A stretch of DNA of 12,521 bases from DALYLB01 sp046154695 (GTDB lineage Bacteria; Acidobacteriota; Blastocatellia; RBC074). A program made the position numbers and the translations under genes. The DNA lies in the NCBI GenBank assembly GCA_046154695.1, contig JBJXFI010000281.1:1-12521 (forward strand). The letters are read 5' to 3'. Numbering within the stretch: the stretch's first letter is position 1; every line of letters begins with the position of its first letter. The notes below the pieces were generated by a model. That model had not been told where the DNA came from. It worked only from the letters and a program-made list of their open reading frames with translations, and searched no databases. This document shows, one piece after another, positions 1-6,959 of this stretch.

Positions 1-2
1 AG

Positions 3-1316
3 CTATTCCCGCCAATAGCCGGGCAGGTTGGGTTTGGTTGCGAGCAGGATCTCGCGGACGGCCTGCCGGTCTTCGGCGCTCAGGCGCGCGAAGCGGGCGC
101 CCGTCTCTTTTCCGCGGAGAACCTCCAGGAGAGTGCGATAGATATGCTCGCGGGCTTCGGGCGGCAGATTGTCGAAGGCTTCGGAATAGATCAGCGGGCT
201 GCAGGGGTAGCGGAAGAGCCGCCTCCGCAGATCGAGCTGTCGCAGGGAGCGGCCCTGCGAATCGACGGGGCCGCCACTGGCATAGGCTTCGGCGAATCCC
301 GAGACGCCGCGAACCGGGGCGCTGAGCATCGCCTCATCGAGAAGCAGGAGCCCCTCGATCAGCTCGTCGGACGCCGATCGAATGCGCCGCTCGGTCGATG
401 CCCGCGTCTCCGGGCTCAGCCATCCGAGCGCCTCGGCCATCGTCTCGCGATAATGAAGCGCCTTGCGCGTCTCCCATCCGGCGCGGGTGATTAAATTGGT
501 CATTCGCGTCTGATGCTCGATCACCATCAGGGCGACGATGTCGCTTGTCGGGCGCAGATACTCCTCGACATTGAACCGCCCCTTGAGCGAGGCCAGATTC
601 ATCGACGATCGTGTGTCCAGTTCGGTGGGGCGCTGCGGGTCCGGAACGAAGGCATTGCCCAGATGCGTCTGCGCGCCGTGCGTGCCGGTGACGTACCAGC
701 CGCCCCATCGCTCCTTGAGCGGGCTCCGGTGATCGGTGACGAACCCGCCCGCCTGAAACAGCGGCATCCCGCTCGCTTCCGGATACACGGAGCGGATCAT
801 CAGCCCCGGCACGTTGAGCGTCGAATTGTTCTGGTGGCATTGCAGGCACGCGTCGCGCCGCACGAACCGGGGGCGCGCGGCGCGCTCCTGGTCCAGCGTG
901 TAGAAGATCACGCCCTGCCGCGGATCGACCGACGCCAGCTCCAGCACCTCGCCGTTTCGCACGAAACCCACCGAGACGCGATCGTTGAAATAGATCGCGC
1001 GCGGGCGCCGGGGCGAAATCAGCGAGGCCTGAAAACTGGTCTTCCCGAACGTGAGAATCTGCGACTCGACCGGCACCCCCAGCGCTTCCAGGACCGAGGG
1101 AAGCCAGCCGAACTGCTCGTCATAGGCCAGTTTCACACGGCCCCCCTCGATTCCTCCCTGGAGCCGCGAAACGGGATCCGCCACCGGCCCCTTCTCGTAC
1201 CGGATCGCCTCGTGGTCGTATTCCTGCGGGGTCGCGGTGAAAGAACCCGCCGCGGCCGCCAATAATGAGGGCGCGATCACGAGCGCGATGAGTTTGAGCA
1301 AATGAACCGATTGCAT
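3..1316 (-). CDS. Exported c-type cytochrome-like protein, single CXXCH motif
   Basis: Predicted exported protein of 437 residues that probably binds one haem covalently. Residues 1-24 form a typical signal peptide: a short start, the hydrophobic run LLKLIALVIAPSLLAAAA, then small residues. A single haem c motif, CLQCH, lies at about residues 157-161, preceded by RRDA. The rest is not a standard small cytochrome c fold: about 150 residues precede the motif and about 275 follow, including a conserved-looking stretch (GLMIRSVYPE, then RWGGWYVTGTHG) and a charged helical C-terminus. I start at 1316 and not at the in-frame ATG at 1367, because AGGGAG lies 12 bases upstream (1329-1334), the signal peptide begins there, and the longer start would run into the uvrC promoter area. 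Divergent from uvrC with a 59-base gap. Electron transfer or a redox-sensing role is inference; the axial sixth ligand cannot be assigned. Confidence 0.8.
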   Translation of the reverse strand: MQSVHLLKLIALVIAPSLLAAAAGSFTATPQEYDHEAIRYEKGPVADPVSRLQGGIEGGRVKLAYDEQFGWLPSVLEALGVPVESQILTFGKTSFQASLISPRRPRAIYFNDRVSVGFVRNGEVLELASVDPRQGVIFYTLDQERAARPRFVRRDACLQCHQNNSTLNVPGLMIRSVYPEASGMPLFQAGGFVTDHRSPLKERWGGWYVTGTHGAQTHLGNAFVPDPQRPTELDTRSSMNLASLKGRFNVEEYLRPTSDIVALMVIEHQTRMTNLITRAGWETRKALHYRETMAEALGWLSPETRASTERRIRSASDELIEGLLLLDEAMLSAPVRGVSGFAEAYASGGPVDSQGRSLRQLDLRRRLFRYPCSPLIYSEAFDNLPPEAREHIYRTLLEVLRGKETGARFARLSAEDRQAVREILLATKPNLPGYWRE

Positions 1317-1328
1317 ATCGAATTTCAA

Positions 1329-1334
1329 CTCCCT
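1329..1334 (-). promoter_or_regulatory. Ribosome binding site of the cytochrome-like gene
   Basis: On the minus strand this reads AGGGAG, 12 bases before the ATG at 1316. The spacing is longer than ideal, but there is no comparable site before the alternative ATG at 1367, so it supports the shorter protein with its signal peptide at the N-terminus. Confidence 0.45.
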
Positions 1335-1339
1335 GCCGG

Positions 1340-1368
1340 TTGTCGTGGTGAAGTCCGAATCGTACACT
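1340..1368 (+). promoter_or_regulatory. Candidate sigma70 promoter of uvrC, leaderless arrangement
   Basis: TTGTCG (1340-1345) and TACACT (1363-1368) are separated by 17 bases. The -10 matches four of six consensus positions; the -35 keeps only TTG. Transcription starting about seven bases after the -10 would begin at or next to the uvrC ATG at 1376. The only purine-rich stretch, GAAAGG, ends one base before the ATG, too close for normal Shine-Dalgarno use, so a leaderless transcript is plausible. Based on motif matching only. Confidence 0.35.
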
Positions 1369-1375
1369 GAAAGGC

Positions 1376-3235
1376 ATGACGCTTGAAGAGAAACTCGACA
1401 ACCTGCCGGTGCAACCCGGGGTGTACATTCATAAGAACGCCCGGGGGCAGATCATATATGTGGGGAAGGCGAAATCGCTGCGCAATCGGGTGCGGCAGTA
1501 TTTTCAGAGTTCCCGGTCGGTGGACCTGAAGACGCAGGAGCTGGTGGCGCGAATCGTCGATTTCGAGTTTATCGTGACCGACACCGAGGCCGAGGCGCTG
1601 ATTCTGGAATCGAACCTGATCAAGCTGCACAGGCCGCGGTACAACGTCATGCTGAAGGATGACAAGTCCTATCCGCATCTGAAGCTGACGTTGAACGAGG
1701 AATTTCCGCGGATCTTCAAGACGCGCCGGGTCGAGAAGGATGGCGGGGCCTATTTCGGGCCGTATCTGCCGGCCTCGCTGGCGGATCGGACGGTGACGCT
1801 GATCAACCGGGAGTTTCAGCTTCGCACGTGCTCGGACGAGGTCTACGAGATCTACAAGCGGGCGAAGCGGCCGTGCATGGAGTATCAGATCAAGCGCTGC
1901 GCGGGTCCCTGCCAGAAGGATCTGTGCCGGCCGGAGACGTATGCCGAGACGGTCAACGATGTGCGCCTGCTGCTCGAAGGCCGCGACAAGGAGCTGGCCG
2001 AGGAGCTGGAGAGGCGGATGCTGGCGGCCGCGGAGGAGCTTCGTTTCGAGCAGGCGGCGAAATACCGCGATCTGCTCAAGACGATCCGGGCGCTCAGCGA
2101 GCATCAGAAGATGATGGGCGGCGTCGATCAGGACAAGGACATCTTCGGCTATTACCGCGAGGCCCATCAACTGGCGCTGCAGCTCTTCACAATGCGCGAG
2201 GGGCGGATCATCGGGCGGCGCGAGTTCTATTGGGAGGATGTCCCGGTCGAGGACTTCAATCCGGGCGAGTTTCTGGGCGCGGTGCTGGAACAGTACTACA
2301 CGATCGGCAACTACATTCCGCTGGAGATCCACGTGCCGGTCGATTGGGAGGGGCGCGGGCTGCTGGAGCAGGTGCTGGCGGAGAAGCGGGGCCGGCGCGT
2401 GCAGATCCTCGATCCGCAGCGCGGCCGGAAGCGCGAGATGATCGACCTGGTCGAGAAGAACGCGAAGATCGGCTTCGATCAGCGGTTCCGGATCATCCGC
2501 CCCGACTGGGCGAAGATCCTCGTCGAGCTGCAGGACCTGCTCGGCCTCGCGCAGGTTCCCCGCCGGATCGAGTCGTTCGACATCTCGAACATCCAGGGCG
2601 CCGAGAACGTGGCCGGGATGGTCGTTTGCGAGGACGGCGAGATGAAAAAGGCCGACTACCGCAAGTTCATCATCCGGACGGTCGAGGGGGCGGACGATTT
2701 CGCCTCGATGCGCGAGGCGGTCTTTCGGCGGTATTCGCGGCTGCTCAAGGAGGAGAGGCAGCTTCCCGATCTGGTCTTCATCGACGGCGGGAAGGGGCAG
2801 CTCTCCGCCTCCTCCGCCGCGATGCACGAACTGGGCCTGGCCGATCTGCCGATGGTCGGGATCGTCAAGCCCCGCGGAAAGCACGAAGAGATCAGCCACC
2901 TGCTCGTCAAGGGAAGGGAAGACGACCCCGTCCATCTGGAGAAGACCTCCCCCGTCATGCGCCTCGTGCGGATGATCCGCGACGAGACCCATCGCTTCGC
3001 CATCGGCTTCCACCGCCAGCGCCGCACCGCGCGCGACTTCACCTCCGAACTGACCTCGATCCCCGGCGTCGGCGAGAAATTGCGCGAGCGATTGCTGCGC
3101 AATTTCGGCAGCCTGAAGCGCGTCTCGGAGGCCTCGCTCGAGGAGCTGCGGCCGTTCGTCGGCGAGAAACAGGCCGAGCGGATCCTCGAATATTTCAAAC
3201 GGGACGCGGCGGAGGAGGACGGCCCGGACGAGTAA
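1376..3235 (+). CDS. uvrC: UvrABC excinuclease subunit C
   Basis: UvrC makes both incisions around a bulky DNA lesion after UvrA/UvrB damage recognition in nucleotide excision repair. All expected parts are present in 619 residues, a normal length. The N-terminal GIY-YIG nuclease (3' incision) has GVY at 15-17, YVG at 28-30, arginines at 36-40 and catalytic glutamate 78. Cysteines 152, 167, 175 and 179 match the four iron-sulfur ligands known in the family. A UVR helical hairpin for UvrB contact spans about 205-243. The RNase H-like endonuclease (5' incision) shows D402 in FDISN, D470 in FIDGG and H539 in ETHRF. A tandem helix-hairpin-helix DNA-binding region spans about 555-607 (IPGVGEKLRERLL). 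The gene stands alone: divergent from the cytochrome-like gene and convergent with the Uma2 gene. No LexA-type operator was recognised upstream. Confidence 0.97.
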   Translation: MTLEEKLDNLPVQPGVYIHKNARGQIIYVGKAKSLRNRVRQYFQSSRSVDLKTQELVARIVDFEFIVTDTEAEALILESNLIKLHRPRYNVMLKDDKSYPHLKLTLNEEFPRIFKTRRVEKDGGAYFGPYLPASLADRTVTLINREFQLRTCSDEVYEIYKRAKRPCMEYQIKRCAGPCQKDLCRPETYAETVNDVRLLLEGRDKELAEELERRMLAAAEELRFEQAAKYRDLLKTIRALSEHQKMMGGVDQDKDIFGYYREAHQLALQLFTMREGRIIGRREFYWEDVPVEDFNPGEFLGAVLEQYYTIGNYIPLEIHVPVDWEGRGLLEQVLAEKRGRRVQILDPQRGRKREMIDLVEKNAKIGFDQRFRIIRPDWAKILVELQDLLGLAQVPRRIESFDISNIQGAENVAGMVVCEDGEMKKADYRKFIIRTVEGADDFASMREAVFRRYSRLLKEERQLPDLVFIDGGKGQLSASSAAMHELGLADLPMVGIVKPRGKHEEISHLLVKGREDDPVHLEKTSPVMRLVRMIRDETHRFAIGFHRQRRTARDFTSELTSIPGVGEKLRERLLRNFGSLKRVSEASLEELRPFVGEKQAERILEYFKRDAAEEDGPDE

Positions 3236-3237
3236 CT

Positions 3238-3271
3238 GTTCAGAGTTCCGCCTGAAGGCGGAACTCTGAAC
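3238..3271. terminator. Perfect 15-bp hairpin between convergent genes; intergenic palindrome copy 1
   Basis: Arms GTTCAGAGTTCCGCC (3238-3252) and GGCGGAACTCTGAAC (3257-3271) are exact reverse complements around a TGAA loop. The hairpin begins two bases after the uvrC stop and ends six bases before the Uma2 stop, so it fills the convergent gap and could stop transcription from both sides. Neither side has an immediate T-run (the nearest is 3293-3298), so it is not a textbook intrinsic terminator. Its core reappears at 10155-10173 (18 of 19 bases) and its right half at 11971-11991 (19 of 21), so it is also a dispersed repeat. Confidence 0.6.
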
Positions 3272-3277
3272 GAGTCC

Positions 3278-3922
3278 CTATTTCGTCCGTCGTTTTTTCA
3301 CTGGGCGGGTCTCCTTCTCGACGATGGCGTAGGGCGGTTGCGCGGCGGGAAAGACGACCCGATCATAGATGTCCGCGAGGCGCAATTTGCAGCCCGCCGA
3401 TGTGATCGTGATTTCGGTCTGCAGGTCGGATTCGAGCGTATAGATCCACTGCCGCTTCCCCTTTTGCCGAACGAAATGCTCAACGCAGGGGCGCGCCTGC
3501 GAAATCAGAATGTAGTCCGTCAGCGATTTGAGATTCTGGTACCGGGCGAATTTCTCGCTTCGATCGAACTCTTCCGTTTTCGGCGAAGGGACCTCGATGA
3601 TTACCGTCGGGTTGAGGATGACGTCTTTCTGATTGTCGTGGAATTGCGGCGTTCCGCAGACAATGGTCAGATCGGGATAGGAGAAGAGATCCATCGGATC
3701 GGTCCGGATCTTTTGGTCCGAGGTATAGCCGACGCAGGATGAGCCTTTGAGCTGAACGCCAATCGCAACGGTTGTGTTGAAGCAGATCTGGTTGTGTGTT
3801 GGGCTCCCCCCGGCCATGGCATAGATCTGGCTATCGAGATATTCATGTTTCGTCGCGGACTTTCGCTCCGTGGCGAGATATTCATCGGGCGAAAACCATG
3901 ATTTTGTTTTTGGCAGGGCCAT
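3278..3922 (-). CDS. Uma2-family (DUF820) PD-(D/E)XK nuclease-like protein
   Basis: A 214-residue protein of the Uma2 family, which has a restriction-endonuclease-like fold and is abundant in cyanobacteria, Chloroflexi and Planctomycetes; its cellular role is unknown. Visible family signatures in order: SPDEYLATE near the N-terminus, KHEYLDSQIYAMAGGSPTHN (25-44), SYPDLTIVCG with acidic D84, VIIEVPSPKT with E110, then DRSEKFARYQ with K124, and DYILI (136-140). D84, E110 and K124 are the likely active-site set. The family's usual EVLSPST is EVPSPKT here. The tail is basic (RPVKKRRTK) and may touch nucleic acid. I chose the ATG at 3922 because GAAGGAG lies 11 bases upstream (3934-3940) and the family begins here; a longer in-frame start at 4021 would overlap the SDR gene. 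G+C is visibly lower than in flanking genes, which fits an acquired gene. Confidence 0.85.
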   Translation of the reverse strand: MALPKTKSWFSPDEYLATERKSATKHEYLDSQIYAMAGGSPTHNQICFNTTVAIGVQLKGSSCVGYTSDQKIRTDPMDLFSYPDLTIVCGTPQFHDNQKDVILNPTVIIEVPSPKTEEFDRSEKFARYQNLKSLTDYILISQARPCVEHFVRQKGKRQWIYTLESDLQTEITITSAGCKLRLADIYDRVVFPAAQPPYAIVEKETRPVKKRRTK

Positions 3923-3968
3923 GCGGGTTGAATCTCCTTCCCGGTTTCTCTCTTCTCCCGTTCTGTTT

Positions 3969-4727
3969 CTATCGCCCCCCGTCGATTCCGAAGACCTCGC
4001 CGGTGATGAAGCCGGCCTCATCCGAGGCGAGGAAGGCGACCAGCTCGGCGACCTCTTCGGGGGTGCCGGCGCGGCCGAGGGGCGTGGCGTTGATCACGTC
4101 CTGGAGCCGGTCCGGGCGGGAGAACTGGTCGTGGAACGGGGTCAGAACAATGCCCGGGGCAACGGCGTTGACCGTGATGTTGTGGGCGCCCAGCTCATTG
4201 GCCAGCCCCTTGGTGAAGGTGTTGACCGCGGCCTTGGCGGCCGCGTACGGCAGGGAGCCGCCCCGTCCGCCGATCATCGCGGCGAGCGACGAGATGTTGA
4301 TGATCCGCCCCGCGCGCTGTTCCTTCATCTGCGGCGCGACGGCCTGCGAGCAGAGAAAGACGCTTTTCAGATTCAGATCCATCACAGCGTTCCACACCTC
4401 GTCGGTGCAATCCTCGATCCGCATCAGTTTGACGATGCTGCCGGCATTGTTGATCAGGATGTCGATGCGGCCGAAATTGTCCATCGTCTCGGCGACCATC
4501 CGGGCCACGTCCTCGCGCCGGGTGACGTCGGCCGCGATGCTCAGGCTGTTGCGGCGCATGGCGTGAATCTCCTGCACGGTCTCGGCCGCCCCCTTCTCAT
4601 TCCGATGATAATTGACGACGACCGCCGCGCCGTTGCGCGCAAGCGTGACGGCGGCGGCGCGCCCGATTCCCGAACTGGCTCCGGTGACGATCGCCACTTT
4701 CCCCTTCAGATCATATTGTGCTGCCAT
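3969..4727 (-). CDS. Short-chain dehydrogenase/reductase, FabG-like
   Basis: A 252-residue classical SDR that should catalyse NAD(P)(H)-dependent oxidation or reduction of a carbonyl or alcohol. The Rossmann nucleotide motif TGASSGIG is at 15-22, D67 contacts the adenine ring, NNAG is at 93-96, and the catalytic residues are N119, S147, Y161 and K165 (YAAAK). The Ser-to-Tyr spacing is 14 residues, one more than in E. coli FabG. The C-terminus ends FGIDGGR, close to the family's usual VDGG. These motifs do not show whether it is the 3-oxoacyl-ACP reductase of fatty-acid synthesis or another SDR, and there are no fab genes next to it, so I give no symbol. Its ATG directly follows the rarA stop (TGAATG) and its Shine-Dalgarno GGAG lies within the last rarA codons (4733-4736, spacing 5), which indicates translational coupling. 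Confidence 0.92.
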   Translation of the reverse strand: MAAQYDLKGKVAIVTGASSGIGRAAAVTLARNGAAVVVNYHRNEKGAAETVQEIHAMRRNSLSIAADVTRREDVARMVAETMDNFGRIDILINNAGSIVKLMRIEDCTDEVWNAVMDLNLKSVFLCSQAVAPQMKEQRAGRIINISSLAAMIGGRGGSLPYAAAKAAVNTFTKGLANELGAHNITVNAVAPGIVLTPFHDQFSRPDRLQDVINATPLGRAGTPEEVAELVAFLASDEAGFITGEVFGIDGGR

Positions 4728-6026
4728 TCAGTCTCCGAGATATTTTTTCCCCTTCAGTTTCTCCGGCAGGCAGACCATCTCCGCCTTGCCGCCCTCAACG
4801 TCAGGGGCGTACTGATAACCTTTGCCGTAGCCCAATCCCTTCATCAACCCGGTGGGCGCATTCCGCAGGTGGAGCGGAACGGGCTCGGCCTGGGTGGCGC
4901 GGGCGTCCTCGGCCGCGGATTCGTACGCGACCAGGACGCGATTCGATTTCGGCGCGCGCGCCAGATAGAGGGCGGCCTCGGCGAGCGCGAGCTTCGCTTC
5001 CGGAAAGCCGATCAGGTGCGCGGCCTGCGCCGCCGCCATCGCGATGACCAGCGCCTGCGGATCGGCCAGTCCGATATCCTCCGATGCGTGATGGACGATG
5101 CGCCGGGCGATGTACATCGGGTCCTCGCCGGCCTCGATCATCCGCGCCAGCCAGTAGACGGTGGCGTCCGCGTCCGAGTTGCGGATCGACTTGATGAACG
5201 CCGAGATCAGATTGTAATGCTGTTCGCCGGTCTTGTCGTAAAGGGCCGAGGCTCGCTGCAGCGCCTCCCGCAGGTCCTCTTCCGAGATTCGCCGCCGCCC
5301 GGATTCGTCGGGCGACGCCGAGAGCGCCGCCAGCTCCAGCGTGTTGAGCGCCGTGCGGGCATCCCCGCCGGAATAGGAGGCCAGGCTTCGCAGGTTCCCC
5401 GTCTCGATATCGACCCGCAGCGCGCCCAGTCCGCGGGCTTCGTCTCTCAGGCTTTGCGCGAGGATCCGCACGACCTCGTCTTCCGTCAACTGGTTGAGCA
5501 CGAAGACCTTTAGCCGCGAGAGCAGCGCCGAGTTGATCTCGAAGGAGGGATTCTCCGTCGTCGCGCCGATCAGGATGATCGTCCCATTTTCGACGTGGGG
5601 CAGAAACGCGTCCTGCTGCGCCTTGTTGAACCGGTGAATCTCGTCGACGAAGACCACGGTGCGCCGGTTGAGCCGGGTGCGCGCCTCGGCCGCCTCCGTC
5701 ATCACCTGCCGGATCTCCTTGATTCCCGAAGTGACGGCGCTGAACGGCACAAATTCCGAGGCCGTTTGCCGGGCGATGATCCGCGCCAGGGTCGTCTTTC
5801 CCGTTCCGGGCGGCCCCCAGAAGACCAGCGAGGTCAGCCGGTCCTCCTCGATCAGCCGCCGCAGCATCTTCCCCGCCGCCAGCAAATGGTCCTGCCCCAC
5901 GAACTCCTCGAGCGCGCGCGGACGCATCCGCTCCGCCAGCGGCGCCCCCCGCAAATCGGGCTCCTCCGGCGCGGCCGCCCTGTTCATCTCCGGAAACAGG
6001 CTTGTTTCCTGTTGCTTGCGACGCAT
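4728..6026 (-). CDS. rarA: Replication-associated recombination protein A, AAA+ ATPase
   Basis: RarA (MgsA, homologue of eukaryotic WRNIP1/Mgs1) is a AAA+ ATPase that acts at stalled replication forks. This 432-residue version is complete. The N-terminus has the family's LAERMRP...FVGQDHLL segment (30-49). Walker A is GPPGTGKTT (71-79), Walker B VVFVDEIHRF (124-133), sensor 1 GATTENPSF, and sensor 2 lies in SGGDARTALN. The C-terminal domain carries DPMYIARRIVHHASEDIG and the characteristic KGLGYGKGYQYAPD ending. I start at 6026 (MRRKQQETSLFPEM), since homologues commonly begin with a short SLF-type lead; GGAAAG immediately upstream is a weak ribosome site. Starts at 5987 or 6110 are possible, but the 6110 version would translate the tandem-repeat leader at 6037-6057. 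It forms a two-gene unit with the downstream SDR gene. Confidence 0.96.
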   Translation of the reverse strand: MRRKQQETSLFPEMNRAAAPEEPDLRGAPLAERMRPRALEEFVGQDHLLAAGKMLRRLIEEDRLTSLVFWGPPGTGKTTLARIIARQTASEFVPFSAVTSGIKEIRQVMTEAAEARTRLNRRTVVFVDEIHRFNKAQQDAFLPHVENGTIILIGATTENPSFEINSALLSRLKVFVLNQLTEDEVVRILAQSLRDEARGLGALRVDIETGNLRSLASYSGGDARTALNTLELAALSASPDESGRRRISEEDLREALQRASALYDKTGEQHYNLISAFIKSIRNSDADATVYWLARMIEAGEDPMYIARRIVHHASEDIGLADPQALVIAMAAAQAAHLIGFPEAKLALAEAALYLARAPKSNRVLVAYESAAEDARATQAEPVPLHLRNAPTGLMKGLGYGKGYQYAPDVEGGKAEMVCLPEKLKGKKYLGD

Positions 6027-6036
6027 CTTTCCAATG

Positions 6037-6057
6037 GATCGTTGATCGTTGATCGTT
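6037..6057. repeat. Three perfect tandem 7-mers (GATCGTT)
   Basis: GATCGTT occurs three times head to tail, 10 bases upstream of the rarA start. The unit is one base different from GATAGTT, the reverse complement of the rotated unit AACTATC in the array at 6094-6140, so the two arrays face each other as an inverted pair. Confidence 0.8.
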
Positions 6058-6093
6058 GTGCCCCTGGCACAGCCTCTTTTCACCATCAAAACC

Positions 6094-6140
6094 CAACTAT
6101 CCACTATCAACTATCAATTATCAACTATCCGATCAACTAT
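6094..6140. repeat. Degenerate tandem 7-mer array (CAACTAT)
   Basis: Six units read CAACTAT, CCACTAT, CAACTAT, CAATTAT, CAACTAT, then after a 5-base CCGAT interruption CAACTAT. The array lies in the divergent rarA/peptidase gap, opposite in orientation to the GATCGTT array at 6037-6057. No coding function is apparent. Confidence 0.8.
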
Positions 6141-6149
6141 CCGCCCGCC

Positions 6150-6179
6150 TTGACGCGGGGATGTTCGAATCCCTAGCAT
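6150..6179 (+). promoter_or_regulatory. Candidate sigma70 promoter of the peptidase-GT4 operon
   Basis: TTGACG (6150-6155) matches five of six -35 positions; TAGCAT (6174-6179) matches four of six -10 positions; spacing is 18. Transcription would start near 6186, giving a leader of about 70 bases. The -10 sits inside a small palindrome, CCCTA-GCA-TAGGG (6171-6183), which could be an operator or may be chance. Confidence 0.4.
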
Positions 6180-6240
6180 AGGGGCTCGATTCGCGCGGCG
6201 GGGCTTCGTGGGAGGCCGCGCGGGAAAAGATCCGGTCGGC

Positions 6241-6248
6241 GAGGAAGG
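6241..6248 (+). promoter_or_regulatory. Strong ribosome binding site of the SprT-like gene
   Basis: GAGGAAGG ends six bases before the ATG at 6255, near-ideal strength and spacing, and fixes the start of this gene. Confidence 0.7.
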
Positions 6249-6254
6249 GCAGTT

Positions 6255-6959
6255 ATGGCGTCAGGCGAGACAATTTTGAGAGCCCATTTTGCGGAAGCGT
6301 TTCGGCAAATCAAACGGCAGGAGCCGCCGGAGATTCACGCCAGTTTCTATCCGTTCACGGAACTGAAGCATACGATTCGCGTGCGGAACCAGCGGGTCTA
6401 CGTTCGCGTCTCGGACATTTTACGGGATGCCCCGCATTCGGTCTACCGGGCGCTGGCCTTCATTCTGGTCTCGAAACTGTTCAATCGCCGGGTTGAGAAT
6501 GAGCATCAGGCGCTTTATCGCCAGTATTCCTACCAGCCGCAGGTGCAGCGGGCGATGGAACTCGCGCGCAAGAGCCGCGGGCGGAAGGTGCTGACGGGGG
6601 CCGTTGGGCAATCGCATAATCTCGACAAGCTCTTTGCCCGGCTCAATCGCCGGTATTTCGACAACGCATTGCCGATGCCCGCCCTCAGTTGGAGCGCCCG
6701 GCGGTCCAAGCGAATCCTCGGTCATCACGATTACGCCCACGAAGCGATCGTCATCAGCCGCCTGCTCGACAATACGGAAGTCCCCGAGTTTTTCGTCGAA
6801 TTCGTCCTTTATCACGAGATGCTCCATATCAAGCATCAACCCCGCGTGGTGAACGGGCGCCGGGTCTATCACACCCCGGCTTTTCGGGCCGATGAGCGCC
6901 GGTTCGAGCGATTCGAGGACGCCATGGACGAACTGGAGAAGCTGTCTCGAAGAAAATAA
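6255..6959 (+). CDS. SprT-like zinc metallopeptidase-domain protein
   Basis: A 234-residue soluble protein without signal peptide or membrane segment. The zinc motif HEMLH (H187, E188, H191) lies in the hydrophobic context VEFVLYHEMLHIKH; the likely third ligand is H206 in YHTPAF, as in the HExxH...H pattern of SprT-like and YgjP/DUF45-like proteins. A typical pre-motif region, LDKLFARLNRRYFDNALPMP, with ISRLLDN following, also fits SprT-like domains, where this segment begins the fold. The first 110 residues are an extra domain rich in Arg and aromatic residues that I do not recognise. In eukaryotes SPRTN, of this broad group, degrades DNA-protein crosslinks; bacterial roles are mostly unknown, so I transfer no function. 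Stop and next start overlap as TAATG, so it is co-translated with the GT4 gene. Confidence 0.8.
   Translation: MASGETILRAHFAEAFRQIKRQEPPEIHASFYPFTELKHTIRVRNQRVYVRVSDILRDAPHSVYRALAFILVSKLFNRRVENEHQALYRQYSYQPQVQRAMELARKSRGRKVLTGAVGQSHNLDKLFARLNRRYFDNALPMPALSWSARRSKRILGHHDYAHEAIVISRLLDNTEVPEFFVEFVLYHEMLHIKHQPRVVNGRRVYHTPAFRADERRFERFEDAMDELEKLSRRK

Noticed and set aside
1325..3013. Long minus-strand open frame antisense to uvrC (562 codons)
   Set aside because: It is a His/Leu/Arg-rich mirror of the uvrC reading frame, common in GC-rich DNA; no domain motifs.
3870..5513. Long plus-strand open frame antisense to the SDR and rarA genes
   Set aside because: Runs across two well-supported opposite-strand genes and has shadow composition rich in Arg, Gly and Asp.
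6027..6110. N-terminal extension of rarA to an ATG at 6110
   Set aside because: Would encode the tandem-repeat leader; homologues begin near the SLF segment.
6037..6140. CRISPR-like array
   Set aside because: Units are seven bases with no spacers; no cas genes.
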